The notes under the pieces were generated by a model. The model had not been told where the DNA came from, did no database searches, and was given only the letters and a program-made list of their open reading frames with translations. Made by a program: the position numbers and the translations under genes. This document shows positions 22,710 to 35,159 of a stretch of 64,000 nucleotides of DNA, one piece after another. The stretch's first letter is position 1. Every line of letters starts with the position of its first letter. The stretch is taken from the NCBI GenBank assembly GCA_027422505.1, contig JAPQWV010000028.1, forward strand, positions 2,084,001 to 2,148,000, written 5' to 3'. The stretch is from Craterostigma plantagineum (Eukaryota; Streptophyta; Magnoliopsida; Lamiales; Linderniaceae).

Positions 22710-25700
22710 TCAAATTTGGTGTTGAAATAAATCAAACACATCAAACTTGGACAATAGATACTCAAACTGCTTTCTTCCCAAGGCTTTCGTGAGTAGATCA
22801 GCGGGTTGTTCTTGTGATGGTATATATTCGGTCTTGATAATTTTCTCTTGGATCTTGTCTCTTACGAAATGGCAATCCACCTCAATATGTTTCGTTCTCT
22901 CGTGGAATACAGGATTCGCTGCTATTTGCATCGCTGATTTACTATCAGTGTATAATGTGACAGGTTCTGATCTCGTGAACCCCAGGTCTCTCATTACATT
23001 GATCAGCCATATGATTTCAGCGGTAACAGTAGCCATGGCTCTATACTCCGCTTCCACCGTGCTCCTTGAGACCGTACTCTGCTTTTTCGTCTTCCATGAT
23101 GTCAACGAATCACCCAAAAAGACCATGTATCCTGTCAAGGACTTCCTAGAATTCGAGCAAGACGCCCAATCTGCATCACAATATGCTTTCAAGGACACAA
23201 CACTATTAGCATTAAAGAATATTCCAAGACCCGGTTTCCCTTTCAAGTATCTCAACACTCCGTACATTGTATCAACGTGCGCCTTTTTTGGATCATGCAT
23301 GTGTTGTGACAATATTTGGACAACATATGAAATATCAGGCCTTGTTAAGCGTAGATATATTAACTTTCCAACAATCTTTTGAAATAAACGTGCATTCACT
23401 TTTTCAGCTGCATAACTATCAGGTACTATCAAACCTGATGCTGTTTTCTTAGCAGCAGCCTTGTAGTTTTTCTCTGATCTTGGTAAATATTCCTCCAGTT
23501 CTGAATTTCCAGCCACTGACCAATCTGCGAACTTAGTATTTTGTGTAATGGGAATACTAAGAGGTTTACATGCCAACATACCAGTTTCAGCATACAGTCC
23601 TAAGGTATATTTCCTTTGACTCAATATAATCCCACTCTTTGACCTCGCTACCTCAATTCCCAGAAAATATTTCAACTCTCCCAAGTCTTTCATATGAAAA
23701 GTATCATTTAGGTATCTCTTGGCATCATCAATCATGCAACTATCATTACCCGTTATCACTATATCATCAACATATACTAATAATATAACCAATTTACTCC
23801 CCCTTGATTTGACAAACAAAGAATAATCGTTCTTTGATTGTTTAAATCCGAAATTACTCATGGCCATAGTGAACTTTTTATTCCATTGGCGTGAAGCCTG
23901 TTTTAAGCGATATAACGACTTTACAAGCTTACATACCTTAATATTATTACATGAATTAATTGGGCTCAATCCCTGCGGCATGCTCATGTACATTTCCTCA
24001 TATAAATCACCTTGCAAGAAAGCGTTAGTAACATCCATTTGCCAAAGCGGCCAATAATATATAGCTGCAAGTGAAGTAAATAATCTTACGGTAACATGTT
24101 TAGCAACCGGAGCAACTGTATCCGTATAATCTATTCCCTCAATTTGGTTATATCCTTTAGCTACTAGGCGTGCTTTATATCTTTCTATAGAACCATCAGC
24201 TCTGTATTTGATTGAGTAAATCCCTTACATCCTATAGGAATTTTACCTCTCGGCAGATCAACTATTTCCCAGGTTTAATTTAGCTCAAGGGCTGCAATTT
24301 CTGCTTGCATTGCCTCTCTCCATTTGTCAGATTTCAGTGCCTCTTGGTAACTTTTTGGAGTTGCTTCATTGGCCAGCGCAGCTAGGTATGACGTGTATTG
24401 AGGTTTAATCCTGTCATAATGTAGACATGAAGATAAAGGATATTTGATGGAAGATACATGATTACTATCAACATTAAATGGTGAAATAAATTCTCTTAGC
24501 CAATTTGGTGGTCTGCTGACTCGGCTTGATCTCCGCAAATGTTGACTTGCTTCATGTCCGGCCCCTGCACCACTTGTTTCACATTTGTCATTAACAAGAT
24601 CATTAAGCAAGTTGTTACCATCTTTAGGTATGTCATGGGACACTGATTGATTGCTGCCATCTTTTTCATCATGACATATTTCTTCTTCTAAGTCAGATAT
24701 GTTACCTGTAGGCTGGATTTTATTCAAGGGCAGATTACTATTTCAATTAATAGAAGTATCAAATGGAAATTGATTTTCGTGGAAAATCACATCGCTTGAA
24801 ATTATGATGCTCTTATTATCTAGATCAAGTAGCCTATAGGCCTTTTGATTAGACGCATATCCCATAAAAACACAAGCTTTTGATCTTGGCTGAAATTTAT
24901 CAAGTTGAGGTATAATCTTGACAAAGCATAAGCAGCCAAAAATTTTTAAATGTTGAAGTCTCGGCTCCTTCCCATACAAGATAGAATAAGGAGTCTTCCA
25001 TTTAAGCAATGGAGTTGGTGTCCTATTGATCAAATAGATAGGGGTTTTCACACATTCACCCCAAAACTTAATTGTAACATGCGATTGGAACCTTAAGCTC
25101 TTGCAACGTCTAATATATGCCTATGCTTCCTTTCCACCACACTATTTTGTTGTGGTGTGTATGAATAAGAGCTTTGATGCACAATTCCTAGTGATTCAAA
25201 TAATTTTCTGCAATCTATACTAAAAAACTCCATAGCATTATCGGTCCTAATCGTCTTTACGTTTTTTAGAAACTGATTTTGTGCATACAAAAGAAACCTT
25301 TTGATGACGCTATAGACTTCAGACTTATTCCTCATGAGAAATCCCCATGTAGCTCTAGAATAATCATCAACTATGGTAATAAAGTACTTCTCATCGTTGT
25401 AGGTTGGTTCCCTATATGGTCCCCAAACATCAATATGCAATAATTCCATTATGGAAGTAGTAACACTTGCCCTTTTTTGGAACGTAGTTCTACTATGCTT
25501 CGCTAAAGGACAAATAGAACAATATTGTTGATTATCTACTATTTTCATAGACAAATCGGGTAAAAACTCAAGTCTCTTAAAAGAAATGTGACCAAGCCTT
25601 TTATGGCATAACGAGACTTTATTATCTGCTTTATTGATAACATTGTAACATGTTTCCTTTTCATCATTACACAAGTTCACATTGGAAGTAAATCCTATAT

Positions 25701-26190
25701 TAGCAAATTTATCATCATCTATAAGCAAGTAGTAGAGTCCATTACAATTCCTACCAATCCCCTTTATCTTTCCAGTCCAAATTTCCTTAATTAGGCAAAA
25801 ATGGGGATAGAAGATAACACATACATTAGCATCATGAGATAGGCTAGACCCGGATAACAGGTTATGCTCGAAATTTGGAACAAAAACATATTTGTTAGTT
25901 TCAAATCCTTAGAAATGGTCACCGTCCCTGAGCATGATGCATGATTACAATCACCATTTGGTAGCTTCCCTAATATGCCAGATTTATCATGAATGGACCC
26001 ACTATCATACAAGTATCTTTGGAAATCATGTGTCTATTAGCTCCGGTATCAATTATCCAGCTATTACTAATTGATAGTTTAGGTCTGACCATACCTGAGC
26101 TATTACCTGCTTGGCTAGTACTTGTCATTGCAGCTGCAGTCTGCTGCTCTTTCTTGTCACCAATGATAGAAAGAATCTGTTGGTATTGGT
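22710..26190 (-). pseudogene. Copia pol of element D (protease, integrase, RT, RNase H)
   Basis: A nearly complete copia pol. The protease signature DTGAN is at about 26050 on the minus strand. Integrase is at 25728-25093, with catalytic residues in LLHIDVWGP, IRTDNAMEF and VVERKHRHIL. A second piece follows at 25051-24743 and the linker to RT at 24727-24275. RT and RNase H form one 442-codon frame at 24038-22710, with YVDDIVITG and TDSKSAMQIAANPVFHERTKHIEV, ending naturally at a stop just before the polypurine tract. Frame breaks remain near 26000, 25780, 25075, 24735 and 24230. It is a different copia lineage from S1/G/K, without the long linker. Confidence 0.9.
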
Positions 26191-26195
26191 GGGGG

Positions 26196-26757
26196 TCAGT
26201 TGTGGTACCCCTGCTCCTCCCCGGGCATCAATAGCTGCCATATTTGTTGGTGCATTTGTGGAGGACGAATTGGCTTTGAACAGGTTTTCATTCCACTGTC
26301 CACTGGACCTGCCTTGATTTTGATAATTGATCTTCCTCTTTGTCCTCGGCCTCTCGGTCCTCTTCTACCTCCTCTATTGTATTCTTGAGGGTACCCGTGT
26401 ATTTTGAAGCAATTGACCTTCGTATGACCTCCCATACTACAATGATCACACCACATGTTTATTTTATCCTCCTGCATATTACACTGCTTTCCTTGGCAAG
26501 CATTAGTTTGTAAAGCTATTGAAGCCTCTAAGCGGTTTCCCAATACATCAATATTCCGCTGTGTCTCCTCATTACAGATCAATGCAAATACTTGTCTATG
26601 TGATGGTAAGGGTACCATCATAAGAATTTGCGACCTCATATTGCTATATCCCTCATTAAGTCCCATTAAAAATTGCATCATCTTAAGTTGCTCCCCGAAC
26701 TCCACATATTCGGTCGAGAGATTACTCGATGGGGATGGTATGAGGCTGTCATACTCA
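26196..26757 (-). pseudogene. Copia gag of element D, C-terminal half
   Basis: The minus strand reads the gag half after the solo LTR: QLKMMQFLMGLNEGYSNMRS, a UBN2-type segment, then the zinc knuckle CDHCSMGGHTKVNCFKIHGYP (about 26460-26400) and an Arg/Gly-rich run. It joins directly to the N-terminal half at 29565-29885 when the LTR and one copy of TCCCA are disregarded. Confidence 0.85.
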
Positions 26758-26762
26758 TCCCA

Positions 26763-29559
26763 TGTGGCGACCCTCGTTTTCTAAGTACGATTAGTGGCGG
26801 ATTTCCGCAACGTAAGCCGCGGAAGGCCCGTCTAATTAAAACTTTTCTAAAAAATATTATAATACAACAAAATATTATTTTACATAATAGTATCTGTACA
26901 ATGGGCCGAAGCCCTCAAAATGTCAAAAGGTCAAAAACCCTACGCCGCTCCACAGGTCTTCATCCATGTACCGCTCCGCCCTCAAAAGTCCGTGGAGCAC
27001 CGCCACCAGCCGCCTCAGTCTTGACGCGTGTCAGCGTCAGACTCGGTACCTACAACACGTAAAAGACTGAGCTATTGCCCAGTAGGTGAATATGCAATGC
27101 AGCGTGCACTCATTCCCAATCTCAATTCTCACAACATGATATAATGCACGCTCGTTCCCACATTTCTATTGTATCTCAATATCAGGGCCCTAGGCTGGAC
27201 TCGGCACCTCGCGTGCAATAAAATAAAATATATCATCTGGTCGCTAACGCCAGACTAGCGGTGCCCACGCCGATAGTGCGCTGATCGATCACGTCAACGT
27301 CCTCCTATCAGGTCGCCCCTTCCGCTACACAACTCATCCGACGGTTTGCACCTCGGGTCGCTCATGCCCGAGTAGACAGATCGCTCACGTCTGTCTCACG
27401 TCTGTCTCCCGTCAGGTGCCCCGCGAGTCCAACCTCAACTCCGCTACGAGTCTGACTGCCACAATCGGCACACTCTACCCCGCTCAATCGACACCTTAAG
27501 GTGTCACCACTAATGTGGTCATTATCCATCACAATGTCGTGCGATGCCATGCATATACGTGATACACGTGAAAACGTGATGCCACATAAAACATACGTAA
27601 AACACGTAAATCATCGAATCACATAATCACATAGTAGCAGGTAAGCATTTACGTGTCGTAGATGAATGATTCACCTACCTGTCCTCCTGATAAAATTAGT
27701 CCTGCTAAATTTCCTAACGGGTCGAACCTCCGAGCAACAAAATATTATCACGTCAATATATTTGCTAAATTACGTAAGTTTCACAATTTCCAAACCCTAA
27801 TTATCGAAAACCCTAAAATTATCATATCCTAAAATATCGAAAACTCTAAAATACCGTAAAGTTTGAGATTGCCGAAAACCTTTGAGTCCATCACGAAAAC
27901 TTTGTGGATATTATAATACTGATAATATCATGAAGTAACGAAATCGTTTTCCATAAGCATATCGAAAACATTAAGTAATGATTGTAATAATACCAAAAAC
28001 ATTGTAGACCACACTTGATAATGAAACCAAACAAAAACCTTGGAAAATATATGAGGCTACCAAACAAAACTTCGCCTAAATATCACTTAAATAACTTTGT
28101 GATATAGAATATCAAGGCTACGAAAATTTTCATGTAATAACTTTCTTTGCACATGCGAACACAATATAATAATAATAATATCTCCCACGAAAATTTTATG
28201 ATGTGTTAAGATCTCTTATGAAATGGCCAAAAACTTTAATGAACCGTTGTGAGATGGCCTACCACTTTTATAAATTACGCCGAAGTCATACAACAATTGT
28301 CAAACAATATTCAAGCATTGGAAAACCCTACTTCACTGATACCTTAAACTTAACGAATTCTTGACATGTAGAGAACTTTAATATGGCCGAAAATGTCCAA
28401 GGCTTGTAAATACTTTAAACACTCAAAATAAATCCTAACCTCAAAACATACAAATATTGAAAATTCTTGAGTATTCCCATCATGATCATGACCGAAGCTT
28501 TTCCTAATACACTTGAATTTTCTAAACATATATATAAATCATTTCATAAGCCTAGAATTTAACTTAAACGCATAACGTCCACCTCGAAATATTCACATAA
28601 ATCACGTATAATTCATATCAAATTGATATAAAATAATCAAGATATTAAACTACGAAAAAGTTTAATGTGTTATAGAATGAAGGTTCACCTATCACGTTGG
28701 GTATTGATTTCTAACCCTCCCAAAGTTAGCCAAGTTGTCGTGCTATTGTTCATCCTTCTTATTTATAGGAGTTTTTTTTTCTTTCGCTTATTTACAACCC
28801 TTAAATATATATCTATACACATCTTGTAATATGGACATAGGTGTACCATTATGTCGATTACCGCATGGTCAAGAAAACTTTTCCTTAGTCATACTTATTA
28901 ACATCCTCAGTGACTTCCACGTGTTATCATCTTTAGGTTAATATTGTTAGTTAAATTGTATTTGTACATCGAAAACTTTGAATTCCTCTCACAAAACTTC
29001 TTGCCGAAAAGTTAGTTCACTCATGATCATCTTTATCAATTACATGAGTAGCAATATAATACACATATATGCTATATACAATCGAAAACTTGTCAAAAGT
29101 ACATTGTACATGTGAAAACTTAGGGTCCACCTTACCTAATGCCTACATCGAAGACTTTTAATTAGTTATACTAACTAATGATATTAATAGCCTCCACGTG
29201 TCCTTTATAATTGTTAATATGCTTGAATGTGTATATCTATCTATTTACATGGCCACGTGTACTTCCCGTTTCTTTAATGAGTTAATATTACCATACATAT
29301 GTGTGTACGAAAGTATTCTTGAAGATCAACAAATTGACTTCACTCAAATCTTCTAATGCTCTATATTGAAAATTTCAAATTAAGAGACCTCGAAAACTTT
29401 TATTAAGATTTTATTCCTATTTAATTTTCGAGACTTCTATATCTATTATTCGGAAATCTTCGCAAAGTTTCCGGATTAATATTTCACAAATTTCTAATTT
29501 AGATATTCACACTACTAACCTATATTGATAACCTCGTATTAAATTTTACGGGTATTACA
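26763..29559 (-). mobile_element. Solo gypsy LTR, 2,797 bp, inside the gag of element D
   Basis: On the minus strand it runs from TGTAATACCCG (29559) to GGTCGCCACA (26763). It is flanked by the 5 bp direct repeat TCCCA (26758-26762 and 29560-29564). The copia gag frame is cut exactly here. The start matches the 3' LTR of gypsy element M (TGTAATACCCGTAAA at 60431), and the interior matches fragments E1 and E2 (for example GGGCCCTAGGCTGGACTCGG). No coding frame inside. A solo LTR is what remains after recombination between the two LTRs of one element. Confidence 0.93.
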
Positions 29560-29564
29560 TCCCA

Positions 29565-29885
29565 CAGCTGCTTCAATTTGGAATAGTAATCTGTGACGGA
29601 ATTGGTCTGCGTATTGTGTTGATCTGGCGAAGTAAGGAATAAAGTCTGGCACCATTTATTTTGTCGAATCGCTCTTTCAGGTCCTTCCAAATTGACTGTA
29701 CCGATTCACAATAGATTACGCCTTGAATTAATTCCCGTGACAGTGAGCGATGAATCCACGATCGAAACAAAGCATTGCACCTTCTCCACTGTCCAATCAT
29801 AGCATCATCCTTCTTGGGCTGTCGGCAAGATCCATCGATAAATCCAAGCTTGTTCTTCGCTTCAAGTGCGACTTGCATTAAGATT
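29565..29885 (-). pseudogene. Copia gag of element D, N-terminal half (truncated)
   Basis: The minus strand reads ALEAKNKLGFIDGSC, SWIHRSLSRELIQGV and WKDLKERFDKINGARLY, the conserved start of copia UBN2 gag. It stops abruptly at about 29885, where plus-strand copia H sequence begins. The start codon, leader and 5' LTR of D are missing. Confidence 0.85.
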
Positions 29886-30454
29886 GCTCGGGGTGCCTTG
29901 TCGTTATGAAAGCCTACGGGTTTGGAAATTTATATATTTTACTGGGAACTACTGTTATAGGTTCCGCTAAGTTTCGACATCTCCGAAGTTTGATACCAGA
30001 AGATTATGGAATATGAGACTTCGACATGGGAAAAAGGGCTTGATCGATATTAAGCAAGTGGGCCTACTTTGCGGTCAAAGTACAAGAAAGATGAACTTTT
30101 GCGAACATTGTATTTTTGAAAAGCAGAAACGAGTCAGCTTCAAATCACTAGATGCACAAGAGAAAAGGTACTTTGGACTATATTCGTTCTGACGTATGGG
30201 TCTCTCTCGTGTTCCGTCCAAAGGTGGTAGAAGATATATGTTGACTTTCATTGATGATTTTTCAAGAGAAGTCTAGGTCTATATTCTAAACAGAAAATTC
30301 CTAGCATTTACACAATGGAAAGCTTTGAGTGAAAAATCAAGCTGTTGCAGCAGATGATGGCTTAGATTTGTGGAAACGAGTTCGACGAATTATGTAACAA
30401 TGAAGGAATAGTTCTATATCACACCGTTCGAATGGCTTTCAACAAAATGGTGGT
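29886..30454 (+). pseudogene. Copia H: pre-integrase and integrase N-terminal part
   Basis: A highly decayed plus-strand copia of the Tnt1/Tork type. Recognisable words are VMKAYGFGNLY (pre-integrase), CEHCIFEKQKRVSFK-like, then KGGRRYMLTFIDDFS (integrase core, first catalytic region) and FQQNG just before the break. Frames change repeatedly and stops are frequent. The frame resumes at 40592 with the equivalent of VVERMNRT. The interruption is therefore the insertion of solo LTR A, with everything nested in it. Confidence 0.85.
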
Positions 30455-31677
30455 TGTTGGGGAACCCTGGGTGTCCCGAGATCGAATTCCGTGCGCAGCG
30501 GAAGTTTAAAATTTTTCTGAGGATCCCCGTAAGGTTAGCTCCGGATCACTCGGTAAGTAAAGAAATTAGCACGTATGACACATAAAAGGGTATAGAGGTT
30601 TACCCTCGTAGCAAAGATCCCAAGCTCCCGGTTGTAGTAAACTGTTCCAAGCTTCCACGAGCCACGCCGAACAGAGTCACGCCGACCCCGAGACGTGCCA
30701 CAAACCAAGACCCTTCCAATGATGGCTAGAGAGGGTATAGAATGATTTGTAGAGATATGTGTGTGTGTTCGATTTGCTAAAAACTCAAACTCGCTAAAGA
30801 TTTATCTCAATGATCAAACATTTTTGCTCTCAACTCTCTATAGAACTTGTTTTAGAGTGATAATATGGACTTTAAGAATTAGCCACGAAACTGCTCAAGT
30901 CTTATTAATAAGAACCAACTTTCAACCATTGAAATTGAATTTAATCATAATTAAATTAAATCATGTCCTACATGACATAATTCTTCTTTGATTCCCTTAT
31001 ATTAAGTCATCAAATGATAGACGATGTCACATATGTCTCACAAAAGAACAAGGAATGCATTTGGATCAAGTTTGGATCAAATTTGACCAAAAGACCGTCG
31101 GTCCACGACCTTGAAACTGTCGGTCCACGGCCTAGGACCTTGATCCCACAGCTGTGCAGCCAGGCCCCACGGCCTCTGGCCCAAGCCCCACGGCCGTGGG
31201 TGAAGGGCTGTGGGTTTGGCCAGCCCCTGCCAGCCTCCCACGGTCTGCATCAGGCCCCACGGTCTTGGAGGCCAGGCAGTGGGCTTGGCCAGCCCCTGCC
31301 AGACTCCCATGGCCTCTGCCACGGCCTGCAGCAGGCCGTGGCCAGGCTCCCTCCAGCCTGTGAGCTACGTTTTTTATCTGGTTTTCGTCGTTTTCGTTCC
31401 GAGAATCTTAGTCCATGTAAATACAGTTTTTAAAACTCATATTTAACATTATACTAACGTCTCCAAGTACGTTAAAGAAATATACATCTCTTATTTATTT
31501 AACATGTCTCAGTGATCCTTTTTAAGCCCGACTCTCTTGGTTCGTCTCAATCCGGCAAGGGAAAAATCCAAGAATTCGGTAAGCACCCAGCCAATCCTGT
31601 GTTGAGTACGATCTTCGTCGTATTATCGAACCGACTATAGATTGTATAGAGCATTAGCTTTTTTATCATTCGACTTC

Positions 31678-33411
31678 TTATGTAATAAAAAATTTTCGTG
31701 TGTTTATTGAAAGGCATTGTTCGTTTTTGGATATATGAGTTCATTACTTAGCATCCGGTAAATCAATAAAAGAACAAATCCATGTTGAGTCACTGTTCTC
31801 GATGGGCACGAGAGAGGAAGGCACCAGTGGACACTTAACCTCGAACATTAAAAGTCTGTAAGCCTAAGGCTCCAGTTGGGTGCTGGATAACCGATCACGG
31901 TTTATTTGTCGATGACATATCGTGTGCCGATATCTCGCTTGGAAGCGGAGGTCATGACTGTGATACGAATCGAATCAAGGGATTGAGTCGTTTCATGGAC
32001 ATGACTCGCAGGTCGTACGGTCGAACATGGCTTATTACTCAAGGAGTGTCAATGACCAACGACAACACTATAGTAGTCTGCGTGAACCTTAGACCGAAAG
32101 GGGCTTTTACGGAGTTGACTTCAAAGTCTCGACTGTCACTGGTTCCCCTCGACCCAATTTGTTGTTGCATGGGTCAGCGGGCCAGATGCTTCTTGATAAC
32201 GTTTTGTGATTGTCGGGCTCAGACCGCCGACTACGGATTCACAGTCTCGTAAGTTATCGAGACAAGTGTACGATGTGGACGGCAATGAGAAATTACGGAA
32301 TCCTTGGCCAAGGTATTGAACTAACTCATGTTAGACCTGGAGGGTAGTTTGGTAATTTGCCTCGTCTCCGTTTCATCATAGAATCGAGTTCAGTGAGTTT
32401 GACATAGTCCATGGCTCTCACTCGATTGGGACACAGTTGAAGGGTTTATACGTAGCACTATAATCTATAGTGAGGTTCTGGAATAAAGACTAGGTCGAAA
32501 TTCGCACTCGAATAGGGTTACGGTCCGGTACTGCGGGATTGGCTAGGTAAATACCGGACTCATGGATTCCTCCCTTGCCGAATGAGTCTAACCTAGAGAG
32601 TCGGGCTTGAAAAGGATCATCGGCGTGTACCGAGAAGGAGAAAAGTGTTTTTGGCCTTAACAGGCCTTGGGCCGTTGGGCCGCGCCTTAATGGGCAGCGG
32701 GCCATTTATTGGACCAAAGTTTGACTTCGTATAAAAATATTTTCGAAATTTACATATTTGATGTGTATAAATATGGAAATAAAATATTCGGAATATTATT
32801 TATTTTAAAGTGAAAATTCGAAATATATATATGGTATTATTTTCGAATATTTTAATCCATGTTTAAGATATTTTATTTGGAGTAAATATCTAAAGTTAGT
32901 AAGGGTAATTATGAATTGTTTCCTTAATTGATTTGGAATCAAAAGGAAAGAGATATTTATGGCAAAAAGATCTCATTTGATCATGGCTTAAAATTCAAAA
33001 TTATGGCTTGCTAATGGGCCAAAATTTCGTGCCCTACCCCAATATAAAAAGGGTGAAACCCTCGTCCAAAACTACAACAAGTTACGCGCACGAAAACACA
33101 CCGAAACGCACACAGCTTTCTCTCACGCGACGGATCAATTCTCTCTAGCCATCTTTAGAGAATTGAATCTGTGGTGCACCGCGAGGTCAGCGTGACAATC
33201 TAGTGCCATCGACCACAATCGCCGTAGTTGAAGACGAGGAGCTGCCACTCGCTTCAACTAGTAATTCTCTACGGGGTGACCCGCCCTATTACGTGTCAAT
33301 GTGTTACTATTCTGATCTGAGCTACGAGGGCAATCGGGGAACCCGGAAAATTTTTGTTCTGCACAGTATCCGGGGACGTGGCGTCTCCGGTACACACCGG
33401 GTAACCCAACA
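31678..33411 (+). mobile_element. LTR B (1,734 bp), relative of A in opposite orientation
   Basis: It is flanked by ACTTC on both sides (31673-31677 and 33412-33416) and ends CCGGGTAACCCAACA like A. Shared landmarks with A, in order, are TTACTTAGCATCC, CGAGAGAGGAAGGCACCAGTG, ACTATAGTAGTCTGCGTGAA, GATTCACAGTCTCGT, CCCTTGCC and AGAGTCGGGCTTG. Its left end begins TTATGTAATAAA instead of TG and lacks about 100 bases present at the start of A, so the 5' end is mutated or shortened. Small open frames inside are not genes. It is probably a solo LTR. Confidence 0.75.
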
Positions 33412-34140
33412 ACTTCAACCTCACTAACTCGACTCTATGTTGATTCGCGACGGACGAAATTACTTAACTGCACTGCACGTCCCACATGAGTCAGTTTATT
33501 GCTCTGGCCAGAGGTGTAATTTTTTATCCTCGAATATGCATAGGACATATATCTCGATTACTAACGAGACTGTGAATCCCCCACGACTGTCAATGCCCGA
33601 CAGTTACCCTTTGTTGTCAAGACCGCATGTCCCCGTTGACCCATGTTCGACCCTGAACAAAGCGGGCCTAGCAAACTAGTGACAAATCAAGACCCCAAAG
33701 TCAACTCCATTAAATACCCTTTCGTCTAAGGTCCACTTACACTACTATAGTTAATCGATCGATCAATGACGCTTTCCAGAGAAATAGGACATGTGATCAT
33801 CGATTACGAGTCGTGTACAAATACAAGTTAATCCCTGATTCAACATATATCAATGTTACGACCTCCCACTTCCAAAGTGAATGGTTGGCACAACCATTTA
33901 AGAGTCGTGAACAAATAAGTCGTGATTGACATTCAGTTACCCTACTGAAGTCTAAGACCTTTGGACGTATTTAATATCCGAGAATAATAGCTCACTAGTG
34001 CACCCTCTCTCATACCATGAGAATCTGTGACTAAACTCGTATATTTGGGTTTTATTTATTTAACGTTTAACTGGATGTCAAGTAAGAACTGATGGTAAAT
34101 AAATAATATCCCTATTAAGGAATAAATCGTAAAACATGTA

Positions 34141-35114
34141 TGTTAGAAATCGTGAATTTAAAGAACTCGGATTAACAGTTTTGGTGATTGTACCTAACTT
34201 AATAAATATACCGGTTAAGCCTACCGGATAACAGTCAGCGCTGCCAGAGACCGGGATCAAGACCGCAACCGGAAGTACACTGAAGACCGGACAACTGATT
34301 CCGGAAGTGCCACATGGACAAAGATTCATATTATTTGAGGCGCTGCAAGTTGAAGACTTCTGACAAACATATATTTCATGGCTGCCAGTAGGAGCCAGAA
34401 GTCAAGCCAAGCTTAAAGGAATAAAGCAAATGGCACAGCGCGAACTGCAGCAAAGACCGAACAGACTCATTTTGGAAAGAGACATTAAATGCACTGTCCG
34501 ATACACAGAGCTATCTCACAACGGTCTTCTTCATCAAGGCCAGTTATAAATAAAAGAGAAACAGGTTGAAGACCGTACTTCACCACGATGAACTCTTACA
34601 ACAAGAGAATTAACTCAAGCGTCAAAGTTCTTTAGCAAGAAAAGAATTAGGTGTTGTCCTCATTGTACTTAACCACTGCGGTTAGTAAGTCAGTTCTCAA
34701 GGGACTGTAAAAAGCTCTTGAAAGAGACGGACTGTAAAAAACTGTCTAGTGGTGTCTAGGAGTTTAGTTAGCTGAGTATACCCGGGGGGTTGTACTGTGT
34801 GAGTCTTGCTAAGGAGGTTGTACAATGGGGGATGTAAAAGCCGAATCTTCTAGTGATACCTTCCTTGCGGGGAAGAAGGGGAGACGTAGGAGACTTTGTT
34901 CCGAACTTCCAGAAACAAACTATGTGTTCTTTACAAAAAAGCACACACACACATCACATCGCACGCCCGGTCTTGGTTCAAAACCGACCGGTATCACTTC
35001 CGCACGAGCCACACTTAGAATATTGAGCACCGGTATCTAACCTTAACCGATTAAGAACAAAAAAACGAGCGAGTGTTCACTCCACCCCCCTCTAAACACG
35101 TACCGATCCTAACA
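34141..35114 (+). repeat. 5' LTR of element C (974 bp)
   Basis: TGTTAGAAATCG to GATCCTAACA. A TATA box (TATAAATA, 34545-34552) is the likely promoter. It matches the 3' LTR along its length with a difference roughly every 10-15 bases by eye, including small indels. An inverted TGTTAG/CTAACA end pair is present. Confidence 0.92.
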
Positions 35115-35116
35115 AG

Positions 35117-35128
35117 TGGTATCAGAGC
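35117..35128 (+). other. tRNA-iMet primer binding site of element C
   Basis: TGGTATCAGAGC, two bases after the 5' LTR; an exact copy of the plant initiator methionine tRNA complement. Confidence 0.95.
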
Positions 35129-35159
35129 GGGTTTACGTGATATTCACCATATTCTAACG

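Noticed and set aside
22747..23382. A 211-codon plus-strand frame
   Set aside because: It is the antisense shadow of the RT/RNase H frame of copia D (24038-22710).
31014..31446. Overlapping open frames on both strands (up to 139 codons) at 31014-31446
   Set aside because: They are a product of the GC-rich, stop-poor repeat block in solo LTR A; the protein is Pro/Ala low complexity in every frame.
33203..33679. Two adjacent plus-strand frames of 74 and 80 codons
   Set aside because: The first lies in LTR B and the second straddles LTR A sequence, and neither is conserved in the homologous LTR.
34925..35040. CA-repeat and Cys/His words near 34960 and 40300 as a possible zinc-finger gene
   Set aside because: Same position in both LTRs of element C; part of U5.
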